Shown piece after piece: positions 47,225 to 57,840 of a stretch of DNA of 64,000 nucleotides. Below the pieces are notes generated by a model. It ran no database searches, was not told where the DNA came from, and saw nothing but the letters and a program-made list of their open reading frames with translations. Made by a program: the position numbers and the translations under genes. Origin of the DNA: Apostichopus japonicus (Eukaryota; Echinodermata; Holothuroidea; Aspidochirotida; Stichopodidae); the NCBI RefSeq assembly GCF_037975245.1, contig NC_092564.1:10146484-10210483 (forward strand), written 5' to 3'. Numbering within the stretch: the stretch's first letter is position 1; every line of letters begins with the position of its first letter.

Positions 47225-48344
47225 GTTGCAACCCATTTTTTACCCCAGTCCCCACTCCTTCATCCGTCCTTCTACTTCCCTACTCGCCAACTCCGTAGTA
47301 GCTCCGTGCTTTGACCTTGCAGCGATTCCAACAACCAACTCTTCAAAAATCACTGTACCTACAGTGTGCATATCTCTCGCTTAATTCCAGTTCACTTCAC
47401 TACTGCATGCACATGCCTGTTCGAGCTTCATTTTCAACTACACATGCGCAAATCCTTAAAATCTGATCCAACATTTATCCTGGGCTCTTTGCAAGCAATC
47501 ATCTACACGAAAATTACAGTAGGTCTATGTCAATAGCTTTTTACGCAATGTAGATTTAAAAAATCAGTTCAATGTCCTAAAGTACAGTACTTTACACACG
47601 AATGTTTCGCCAAAATAATATTTACTGAAGCACGTGGTTAATTGGACCTCGAGAAATGTTTGCAACAGAAACTACTGATGGTAAGAATGCACATTTTACA
47701 ATTAGCTACTCTTAATGCAGAGAGAAGAAACATACTGTGAGCTGAAATATCCTGTTCAGGATCAGAGATGTTAGCTTCTCACAAATGCATAGATTATCTC
47801 AACTCATTAACATTTTCTGATAAAAAAAAAATGATTCAAATATTACGTGATAGTCTCAGAAACAATCTTCGTTGTCAAAAGGTAAATGTACTGTATGTGA
47901 CAAGGCCTAACGTTATGATATTGGAGTGCACACACATGATAGCCTTTACCGCAAACTTCACTCTCTCTACACAGTAAAGTAATTGTTGTTAAACAACATA
48001 CTCTGTGTTCATTGAGCACTACAGATGCAAGAATTTTCACAGACAATGGATGGGGACTATTAACCAATCAAATCACAGGAATTTTGGAAAAGCATCATTG
48101 TATATTTTTAGCATGAAAATCTTCGTAATGAGTGTTCTTAACCCTGTACCTTATGGTTGATTGTGATGATATATATTTATTTTCAAACAAATTCAATGAT
48201 CTGTAGGAGTAGGAGAACTTTTGCTTCTTGTAAGAAGTTGTGTTTTTTTAAAAGAAATAATGTTCATTCAAAAAAGTGTTTTGACAGTTTTGTTATGTTT
48301 TCCGTTGACCTACTTGTGAGTGTGTATACTTGGTTTGTTTCTCA

Positions 48345-48430
48345 AAAAAGTTTGCATCCGTGGGATGCAAGCAATTTCAAGATTTTGCGTCCCTGGCCAA
48401 AACACTGCGTCCCAGACGCAGAATCTTGCG
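48345..48430 (+). repeat. GCGTCCC hairpin repeat, right copy
   Basis: TTTGCATCCGTGGGATGCAA is a hairpin like that at 44588, followed by TTTTGCGTCCCTGG and CTGCGTCCCAGACGCAG. It is a diverged second member of the family. Confidence 0.65.
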
Positions 48431-48649
48431 TTCGTAACAATGCTGATGCCCACATTATGTAGCTTAGGCTGAGCTGGGTTTTAAACCTAGGCGTAGGTTG
48501 AATGCTCAATGAACATGTACTGAGGTAGCCTATACCTTGGGGAACCAACCAAAATTAGCAAACTAGTACCCGGGAGAAAATTTTTGGACAGTTCCAATCA
48601 CAAATAAAGTCAATTGTCATTGATACACTGCTAGTTTGTAACATTCCAA

Positions 48650-48835
48650 CATTGTAACAGACCAACCTAGGTCCTACAATAGGACTAGATTTGTCTAGGC
48701 CTAGCCTAGGTTTATGTTATCTGTTGTTAGGCCTAAGCTAGTCCTGCTTCAATTTCTATGGTCCTTACTTTGCCCTAGTAGGCCTAGTAACAGAACTAGG
48801 TACTTCAAGGTTAGGCCTAAGCCTACCCAGTACCA
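48650..48835. other. Cluster of AGGCCTA/CCTAGG words
   Basis: TCTAGGCCTAGCCTAGG, TTAGGCCTAAG, GTAGGCCTAGT and TTAGGCCTAAGCCTAC fall within under 200 bp. The same word occurs singly elsewhere in the window. Function unknown. Confidence 0.6.
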
Positions 48836-49005
48836 TTACTACTTAGATCACTCAAAACAATGTTATCAACATACCAAAAGTGTATAAACAGCTGCTACGA
48901 GTTTACTTCGCAGAAAATTCGCCTAGTTTCGCCTTTATGTATCGTGAATTCCACTGCACAACATAACGTAGTCAGTAGGGGCTTGATAATGAAAGTTGAT
49001 TTCAT

Positions 49006-49885
49006 ACCAACCTGAAGCTATCCCAGGATTCATCACAGGATTCATCCCAGGATTCATCACAGGATTCATCCCAATCCTGGGATGAATCCTGGGATGAATC
49101 TGAATCCTGGGATGAATCCTGTGACAGCTTCTGAATCCTGGGATGAATCCTGGGATGAATCTGAATCCTGGGATAAATCTGAATCCTGGGATGAATCCTG
49201 TGATAGCTTCTGAATCCTGGGATGAATCCTGGGATGAATCTGAATCCTGGGATGAATCCTGGGATGAATCTGAATCCTGGGATAAATCTGAATCCTGGGA
49301 TAAATCTGAATCCTGGGATGAATCCTGTGATAGCTTCTGAATCCTGGGATGAATCCTGGGATGAATCTGAATCCTGGGATGCATCCTGTGATAGCTTCAG
49401 AATCCTGTGATGAATCCTGGGATGAATCCTGTGATGAATCCTGTGATGAATCCTGTGATGAATCCTGGGATGAATCTGAATCCTGGGATGAATCCTGTGA
49501 CAGCTTCTGAATCCTGGGATGAATCTTGGGATGAATCTGAATCCTGGGATGAATCCTGGGATAAATCTGAATCCTGGGATGAATCCTGTGATAGCTTCTG
49601 AATCCTGGGATGAATCTGAATCCTGAGATGAATCCTGGGATAAATCTGAATCCTGGGATGAATCCTGTGATAGCTTCTGAATCCTGGGATGAATCCTGGG
49701 ATGAATCTGAATCCTGGGATGAATCCTGTGATAGCTTCAGAATCCTGTGATGAATCCTGGGATGAATCCTGGGATGAATCCTGTGATGAATCCTGGGATG
49801 AATCTGAATCCTGGGATGAATCCTGTGATGAATCCTGGGATGAATCTGAATCCTGGGATGAATCCTGTGATAGCTTCAGGTTGGT
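49006..49885. mobile_element. CCTGGGATGAAT minisatellite element with 17-bp inverted ends
   Basis: The left end ACCAACCTGAAGCTATC (49006-49022) and right end GATAGCTTCAGGTTGGT (49869-49885) are exact reverse complements. Between them everything is built from GATGAATCCTGG/GATGAATCCTGT and GAATCT words, with GATAGCTTC-G punctuating longer units. The array runs in one orientation from 49073 on but is reversed at 49023-49072. Open frames such as SQDS and ITGFIPGF repeats on the minus strand are by-products of the 12-bp period. Confidence 0.8.
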
Positions 49886-50313
49886 GCTCAGGCATAGTAT
49901 ACAGAGGGAGCACAGAGCTTCTCCCGTCCACTCGCTCAACGTCCAATCGCTCTTTGTTCAATCGATCCCCGTCCTATCGCTCCCCGTCCTATCGCTTCCC
50001 GTCCTATTAATCTCCGACCCGTCCAAATTTTTAGCATTAGGAAGCACCGCAATCGGGTTTCCTGTTAAATTTACATATATACATTACATCCTTGATTGAG
50101 TCATTTAGATAATTGACAAAATCTGTAACTATAGACATCGGATTGGAAATCAAATTTGCTCTATATAGGCCTACTTTTTCGACATTATATAAGTTTAGCA
50201 CGTTTTAAATGATTATTGTGCCATGGCTTATTCGTTTAGATTTTACGTCATGAAACAAACATGCTGCTTTCGTCACGCCCGAGGAGCTGGAGAACAGCAT
50301 AGCAGCCTGTATT

Positions 50314-50323
50314 GTCACGTGAC
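50314..50323. promoter_or_regulatory. Exact CLEAR-type E-box GTCACGTGAC
   Basis: This palindromic 10-mer is the consensus bound by TFEB/TFE3 upstream of lysosomal genes in vertebrates. It lies about 7 kb upstream of the STARD3 coding start. No transcription start was identified here, so its role is unproven. Confidence 0.3.
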
Positions 50324-50410
50324 ATTATGATATACAAAAAAAAAAACTTGCTAAGAAAAGCGGTGACTACATAGCACCTGTGCACGGAAACTAAACAACC
50401 AAACCAACCA

Positions 50411-50500
50411 AACTGTTTGTTAAGCTGTTGTACGCTTTTTGGAAGACTTCCTTCACACTGTAAATTTACACGTGAAAAACAAATAAATAAATCAAATCAA
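50411..50500 (+). mobile_element. 3' tail of an L2/CR1-like LINE
   Basis: TTTGTTAAGC..GAAGACTTCC-TCACACTGTAAATT..AAACAAATAAATA matches the 3' end of the LINE at 53259-56433. Only the tail is present, as in heavily 5'-truncated insertions. Confidence 0.7.
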
Positions 50501-50581
50501 ACTACTGCGTCAGAAGAAAGACGAGTGTACAGCATGTACACTAAACACCAATAAATTTAGAGATTCATTTTCTCTTTATTG

Positions 50582-50585
<4 letters not shown>

Positions 50586-50631
<46 letters not shown>
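50586..50631. repeat. (AT)n microsatellite
   Basis: About 23 uninterrupted AT units. Confidence 0.95.
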
Positions 50632-50632
<1 letters not shown>

Positions 50633-50699
50633 ATTTTTTGTTTTTGTTTTTGGTTATCAAATTTCATCACTAAGCCCAATTTTCGCTTTGTTTCGGTTT

Positions 50700-50935
50700 C
50701 AGGCGCGTAGCCAGGAATTTGCCAAGGGAGGGGCGAAACTGTAGGCAAACTATCAGAGCCGTAGATACGGCATTGAAAACTATCTAAGCTTAGCGCCACC
50801 ATTTTTGGAGCGAAGCGTACAAGAAAATTTTGGCTGAAAATGCCTCCCAGATCGCTGTAAATGGCACTTCCCAGGCCTTGTAAATTGCATCTTCAGCATT
50901 TTCTCTTTTGAAATTACTAACAATATCGTAAAAAC
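50700..50935. mobile_element. Second copy of the 319-bp hAT family, right end lost
   Basis: Starts CAGGCGCGTAGCCAGGAATT and follows 32700-32930 closely (GTAGGCAAACTATCAGAGCC, GAAGCGTACAAGAAAATTTT, CCTCCCAGATCGCTG). After about 50935 it passes into A-rich DNA and the right inverted end is not seen, so no target duplication can be given. Confidence 0.85.
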
Positions 50936-50939
50936 AAAA

Positions 50940-53258
50940 AAAAAAGAAATTAAATAGGGAACCCATATCGATGTGGATCATATATATGAGTGTACGAACA
51001 GATACTTACTGTACACTCATACACAATAGATGTACAGACATGATAATAATGATGAGTGGCAACTATACGGTCACAGATCAAAGAAACGACCTCGAAGTGT
51101 CACTTACCTCATGCAGCATGTGTTGGATGAAGGTTTCGCCACCGCCAAAGATGATTTGGATAAATAATGTCACGCATTATTTTCTATTCATAGCCACACA
51201 AAGTATGCCACCAAATATTGGTGGGATATTATATACTATATCCCCTACCTAAAATATTGGGGGAGACTTGTCCCCGTCCCTCCCCCCCTCCCTCATGATT
51301 GCCGCCCATGTGCGAAACTAACTGTTTCACTGTCGGTTATCGGTATATACATGTTTATGTCTTTGTATTCCTTCTTGAAACTGTATGGCTGAGTCATTTC
51401 TGTTAGTGGAATTGAACCACCTGCAAAAAAATTCTGCATCACCTGAACAGATTTGTGAAATTGCCAAAACAGTTAGCAAAAGAGAAATCAAAAGCAATAG
51501 AACCATGTAAACTGAAGCCGTTTAAATCATTCCCAAGTGTTAACCATTTTGTGAACACAAGTAACTTCAAATGCCAGTGTCCACACTGTAAGAATTTCAC
51601 TTACAGTAACCACATACCGCACAACTTTCCGTAACTCAGAGAACTAGGCTAGTGCAATTATACTACACATGCTATGAAAGTGACCCTTACAGAATTGAAC
51701 ACTCTTGAATTCATATATAGGCCACAACTCTGGTTTTCAGCAGAAAGTTGATATTGGAGTTCACACTTCCAGCTGTAAAGCTGGGTGCTTATCACTCTTG
51801 TGTACACAAATTGCATGGCCAGGCAAGACCACTTTTTAATTACGCTGGGATAACTTCAGAGTTGGCTTCTTTGCAGAGTGATTAAATATTATGTTACTGT
51901 CATTCCAAAGAAAGATTTATACCTTCTTAGACAGATAAGACTCATAGCCAGGAAATCAGAGACAGTGGATTTGTTGACTCAAATGATTATCATTGGATGC
52001 AAGGCTGCATAATTTGTGTCAATTTCTGTAAGGGGCATTTCATGTCATGTCTGCCTAATTTTCTGCAACCCCAGTTTCTTGTGCCCTATTGCATTCCCAG
52101 TGTACCATTGCAAGTAACAAACATGTTAGCTAGCAGTGCTTCCTTTTTAAAACATTTTTGTAACAATTAATGATAAACATTATTTAGCCTAGGAAGCTGG
52201 CTTATGTAGTATGATTATATTTTGAAGTTGATCAACCAGACAACCACTTACCTAACATCATAATATGCTATTCAATTAGTATTAGGTAAAAACATCGTAA
52301 AATTAGAAAAACATTGAAACTCTTGGCAACAAATAGGTTGCTATATGATGTTGCTCACCGCTCAGGGAGTGACATTTAACGAGAAAATCAAAAGTTGTTC
52401 TACCATGTGCTATGACAGTGAACTTGCGAATTTGCTCTTCGGTTTGAGATGAAATTAACATGTAGCATTTCAAGGCGTTTTCATCTCCCGTAGGATCTGA
52501 CTTGCAGGCTGGTTGTTGCTGTGAATGTCATGTCAGTTCATAAGGGGGTAATTAACACTGCAAATACTTTGTGCTCAATCTCTCATTGAATTATTTACCT
52601 AATCAGCCAACAAACAACATTTATTGTTTTTTCTAAGTCTGCTTAAGTTTACTTTCTTAAGGCCACATAGCTAATGATGGTAAAACCAAGATATTTACAC
52701 AAGAAGCAGTTCCTGCTGAATATGCCATTCTAAAACCATTGCCATGGAGTTTTGCATATTGTAATGTAGTATGTAGTCATATCTCCATCATATTACTTTA
52801 AACATTTGCTTCCATGCCTCTTTGTCTTAAGAGTAACTGCTTACTTCCTGTTCATGACTTATTCACCCTACACCCACATCATATTCGTAGAAGCCCCCTT
52901 TGTCTTAATTCCATGAAATACTCATGCTTAAACACAGATGACAACCTGTTGCATCTCATGTGTATTACAAATAAGGTTAGTCATAGTCATCTCCTATGTG
53001 CCTTAGTAATTATAAGTAAGACCAAGAGTTTATGTCACAGAGAGGTTATTGCCCGCTCACAGGAAGTTGAAATGACTTAAATACTGTTGTTTTTTAATAT
53101 GTAAAAGACTAAGATTCCAGACTTCAGAGACTGTACTTCAGACACACTTACTCAGATACACTGAATTTAGAACTGTTAGACTGAAAAAAAAGTCATTCAT
53201 TCCAAATCTGCGAAAAGCAAGGAATTCGCAACCTCGCTAAATAATCAATATTAATATA
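50940..53258. other. No gene recognised
   Basis: AT-rich DNA between the hAT copy and the LINE. A C-rich patch at 51270-51310 and short open frames without family resemblance are all I see. Confidence 0.5.
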
Positions 53259-54251
53259 ATGGATAATGTTTGTGAGGACTCAAATGATAACAGTGTTCTT
53301 TGTGAGTATTTTGACGTAGATTCTTACAACAGGTTACCTCCAAATAATTGCCTATCTATGTTCCATTTAAACAGTCGAAGTCTGAACAAAAATTTCAACG
53401 AAATAAATACCTTTATTTCACTACTAAAGAATGAATTCTCTGTACTTGGCTTCACCGAAACGTGGCTAAGTGACCATCCATCACCTCTTATTCATATGAA
53501 AAATTACAAAATTATAGAAAAACATCGTGTTAATAGAAGGGGTGGCGGTGTCTGCTTATATGTGCACAATGGTTTAAACTTTAAACACCAACCAGATCTA
53601 TCAACATTTAACGATATCATTGAATCCTTATTTATTGAGGCAAACTTGCCAAATTCTAAAGAGAAAATAATTATTGGTATTGTTTATAGACCTCCAAATG
53701 GTTCTTTAGAACAATTTTATTATAACATGCAAAATATTTGTACTACCATTAATCAGCTAAACTGTACTTCCTACATTATGGGGGATTTTAATATTGATTT
53801 GTTAGATAAAAACAAATCACCAGAGTTTCTAAATAACCTTTACTCAAATGGTTTCTATCCAACAATATCAAGACCAACCAGAGTGAACAGTACCTCTTCA
53901 ACTTTGATTGACAATATTATAACTAATAGTAATTCTAAACTTTCATCAGGTATTTTTGTAACTGATATCACTGATCACTTTCCAGTGTTTGTCAATGCCC
54001 TCGAGACTAATCGCAGACAAAATAATCCCATCTATGCACGTAATTACAGTGATAATAATATAAAGCTTTTCACTTCTGAAATTGGGAAAACTACGTGGGA
54101 CAATGTCCTAAACGAACCAGATGTTAATACTGCTTATAATACATTTTACTATTATTTCAATACTACGTATAATAATTGCTTTCCTACTCAAGTGTTCAAT
54201 CCAAAAAAGAAACGTACTAAAAACATCCCTGGATCACTAAGGGCATTTTAA
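53259..54251 (+). pseudogene. LINE endonuclease domain
   Basis: 330 codons. Motifs: HLNSRSLNKN (~37-46), FTETWLSD (~65-72), GIVYRPPNG (~140-148), MGDFNIDLLD (~173-182), STLIDNIITN (~216-225) and TDITDHFPVF (~236-245), the ordered signature of the EEP-type endonuclease of LINEs. The frame ends early at a shift near 54221; the KSIKRK-like linker continues in another frame. Confidence 0.92.
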
Positions 54252-54289
54252 AATCAATCAAAAGGAAGAACATATTATTTAGACGTTAT

Positions 54290-54826
54290 TTGAAGAATCC
54301 TACTGAACATACTAAGTCTATTTACAAAATGTACCGTAATAAATTAAACCATGTTATACGATATTCCAAACGATTATACTTTTATGATAAATTCAAGCAG
54401 AGTAGAAACAACGTAAACAGTACTTGGAGTACAATTAATGAAATTCTCAATAAAAACGGTAAAGACTCATCATATCCAGCAACATTTAAAAATGATGATT
54501 GCGAAATTAGCAATGATAATGACATCGCTAGCAACTTTAACAAATACTTTGTAAATCTTGGTTATAATCTCGCAAGTAAGATTAATATTAAACTAAAAGC
54601 GGAACATTTTTTACATAATAATGACAAGTTATGCCATTCCATATTTACATATCCAGTAACAGTAGAAGAAGTTTTAAAAGTTGCTCACACAAATGTGAAA
54701 CCAAACAAAGCAGCAGGCTATGATGACTTTAAGCCAGGTATTATCAAACCAGTTATCCCATACATTGTAAAGCCTTTAACTCATCTCTGCAATATTTCTT
54801 TTAACACCGGCATTTTTTCCGGATAA
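54290..54826 (+). pseudogene. LINE region between endonuclease and RT
   Basis: 178 codons, with the linker helix (YRNKLNHVIRYSKRLYF, ~15-31), and VKPNKAAGYDDFKPGIIK (~136-153), the start of the RT fingers. It stops at a shift in a T-run near 54815. Confidence 0.85.
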
Positions 54827-54904
54827 GCTTAAAATAGCAAAGGTAAAACCAATCTTTAAAAAGGAGACCCCAGTCATTTTGAGAATTACCGCCCTATATC
54901 TTTA

Positions 54905-55621
54905 TTGTCAGTCTTTTCAAAAATCATTGAACGATTAATGTTTAATCGTATATACAGTTTTCTATGTAAATATAATGTTCTTAATAACGAGCAGTACGGA
55001 TTTCGTCCTGACCATTCTACAGAATTAGCTTTAGCAGATGCAGTCAACAATATTTATAATAGTCTTGATAAGAATAATACCTGTGTAGGCGTATTTCTCG
55101 ACCTATCCAAAGCTTTTGACACCATCGATCACAAAATATTACTAAGTAAATTATTTTTTTATTGTATCAGAGGAACAACCCTAAATTGGCTAGATAGTTA
55201 TCTTTCAAATAGATACCAGTACACTTTATATAAAAATTCTAAATCTGAACTTGCTAAAATCGCTTGCGGAGTTCCTCAGGGTTCTATACTAGGTCCATTA
55301 CTATTTATAATTTATGTCAATGATATCGTTAATGTCTCCGATATTGCTAAAACAATATTATTTGCCGACGACACAAATATTTTCTTCGATTCCCAAAATC
55401 TACTCTCATCACATAGAACTGTTTCTACTGAACTAACTAAATTTTCCAGCTGGTTTGCAGCAAACAAATTATCTCTTAATATAGAAAAAACTAATTATAT
55501 GGTGTTTAATGCTAGTCACTCATTCAGATGGGATCACAATATTACCATGAATGATAAAATTATTAATCGGGTTAACACTACTAAGTTCTTGGGTGTACAC
55601 ATAGACAATAAACTTTCGTGA
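54905..55621 (+). pseudogene. LINE reverse transcriptase core
   Basis: 238 codons: EQYGFRPDHSTELAL (~31-45), FLDLSKAFDTIDH (~64-76), CGVPQGSILGPLLF (~121-134) and the catalytic FADDTNIFF (~152-160). The active-site aspartates are present, but the frame is closed by a shift near 55619 and the upstream frame is broken. Confidence 0.92.
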
Positions 55622-55646
55622 TCACATATCAGCAGTCTGTAACAGA

Positions 55647-56234
55647 GTGGCTAGAAATACTGGTATTATATGCAAATTAAAACATTATTTACCTCCAAAT
55701 ATACTCAGAACACTCTATATAACTCTGATTTTACCCCAATTAACTTATTGCACGACTATTTGGTCAGGAACCTATTCTACAAATCTCAATCACCTATGTG
55801 TCCTCCAGAAGAGAGCTATCCGCCATATACCACATGCTGCACCACGTGATCATACTAGCCCATTATACAAAAGATTAAATTTATTAAAACTAAATGATAT
55901 TATAAGAGTCCAGCTTGCAACATTTGCATATAAAGCATGGAATGGATTGCTACCCGAGGCTTTTAAAGATTTTATATATAGTAATAGACTAATCCACAAC
56001 CATCAAACACGCCATTGTAATAACGCCCATGTTTTATCCCAACGAAGTTCTTTTAACCCTGGTATTCGTGCTATAAAAACGTGGAATAATCTCCAGGATA
56101 ATGTTAAGAATAAGCCTTCTTACTCTGTATTCAAAAGGAATCTCCAAACTAATTATTTCTCACTATTGATGGATTTATTCTTGTATGTGTTTGCGATTAA
56201 GATCATTATAAAGATTGTTAGGATTGCTTATTAA
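55647..56234 (+). pseudogene. LINE RT C-terminal region
   Basis: 195 codons: RTLYITLILPQLTYCTTIW (~21-39), LQKRAIRHI (~53-61), NNAHVLSQRSSF and TWNNLQDNVKN, the usual thumb and C-terminal region of L2/CR1-like elements. Confidence 0.88.
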
Positions 56235-56900
56235 CATTATTAATTTCAAGTAGAGTCAATTCGATTATTTCATCATTGTAGATGCTACTATTAACTTTTC
56301 TTTTTCTATTCTTAAGTTTTTCTTTCTTTTTTCTTTTTGGGGAGTCTCCTACTTTGTTAAGCCTTACAGGCTTTATAGGAGACTTCCCGTCACACTGTAA
56401 ATTGTGATGAAACAAATAAATATACAAATATACAACTGCTGGGAAAGTTGGTTGAACCTCTGGAAGTATCAAGATCATGAGCCCTGCAGCCTTATGCAAT
56501 ACAAAGTTTGATGATTCCAAATACTCCATAAATCGCCATATGGTACTATAAGTTTAAAGATAAGTCACCAAGCAAAAATGTCTTTAGTTTTACCACGAAA
56601 TGGAACTAAACGCTACATTGTTATAGCTGCAGTACACCAGTGTACAGAATGGGATTTCGTGGAACCAGTCCATGTATTATCCGATTAACGAAAACAATTG
56701 GCGAATTTTAGCCAAATTTCTCTTTAAAGGCCAAGTCATTCTGTTGTGATAAACTAATGAGTTGCTCCTGACAACTCCTCCTGGAGCTTCGGTGACTTCA
56801 TTTTTCCACCCCCCCCCCCCCAATGTGCGTCACGAAATATGAAAGTGAAAGAACTTTTCGACGAACATCCCGCTGCATTAATAACTCCGGTGAATATCTA

Positions 56901-57232
56901 GTGATAAATCTGAATCCTGGGATGAATTCTGGGATTGATCTGAATCCTGGGATGAATCCTGTGATGAATCCTGTGATGAATCCTGGGATAAATCTGAATC
57001 CTAGAACGAATCCTATGATGTATCCTGGGATGAATCCTGTGATGAATCTGAATCCTGGGATGAATCCTGTGATGAATCTATTATCTAAATCCTCTGATGA
57101 ATCCTGGGATGAGTCCTGTGATAAATCTTAATCCTGGGATGAATCCTGTGATGAATCTCAATCCTGGGATGAATCCTGTGATGAATCCTGGGATGAATCC
57201 TGTAATGAATCCTGGGATAGCTTCAGGTTGGT
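56901..57232 (+). repeat. Second CCTGGGATGAAT minisatellite element
   Basis: The same GATGAATCCTGG/GT and GAATCT words as 49006-49885, ending in the identical GATAGCTTCAGGTTGGT (57216-57232). Its left inverted end is missing and the units are more diverged. Confidence 0.8.
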
Positions 57233-57778
57233 AACTTTGCGATCCGCGTTATGGTGGCATACTCTTATTAGAGTCTATATCAATCCGCCCGATTGTTCGC
57301 CTTCAGGAAAAGTGCCAAAAAGCAGCGGGGGAACATCTTTTGTGACCTGTTATCAATCATAATCTAGTTTTTATGGCTTGCATGTTGAAAAGCATCAATG
57401 GAAGTACATGTGGTGAGAAAAGTGGGTCAATTGAGGAAATTTTAGACCCCTTTAGGCCTCCCAGGAGCAGCGTAGGAAATTTGTTTACCAATGAGTGAAG
57501 AGGTTTGTTTACAAGTGACGAAAAGTTCCGGCTCGGAAAGCAAAAAATCTACATGGTCATGATACGGAAAATTGTTAGTGCCATGAAAGGCCAACTTGTT
57601 AGCTATGCGGTGATGGGTAGCGTTGAGCTAGTGAAAACTTCTATCTAGACTTAGAGACCACATGACTGGGCGTATACTACCATAGGAACATAGACTTGTC
57701 AAATCGTTTCCTATGGAACGCCTAAAGGGCTGTAATTTTTTTGATAATTCACTATGTCGTCTAATATAATTTGACTGA
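57233..57778. other. Spacer before the satellite, nothing recognised
   Basis: Single-copy-looking DNA between the minisatellite and the 165-bp array. No gene or repeat identified. Confidence 0.5.
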
Positions 57779-57840
57779 AACTGAGATATTAGGCCGATTA
57801 AGCTCCCCGTGTAGGCACTTGCTGTAAAAGATCGGCAAAA

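Larger units (their letters stand above)
53259..56433 (+). mobile_element. Non-LTR retrotransposon (L2/CR1-like), frameshifted
   Basis: Order: apurinic-type endonuclease, reverse transcriptase, then a 3'UTR with a hairpin-like GGAGTCTCC..GGAGACTTCC pair and an AAATA-rich tail ending near 56433. There is no ORF1 upstream, so it is 5'-truncated or ORF1 is lost. Frame breaks occur near 54221, 54815, 54870 and 55619. The strongly AT-rich codon use differs from the host genes. The clade is given from memory of motif style, not from a tree. Confidence 0.9.

Noticed and set aside
48935-49939. Long minus-strand open frames of SQDS, HPRI and ITGFIPGF repeats
   Set aside because: The 12-bp period keeps several frames open on both strands at once and there is no non-repeat coding context; they are by-products of the minisatellite.
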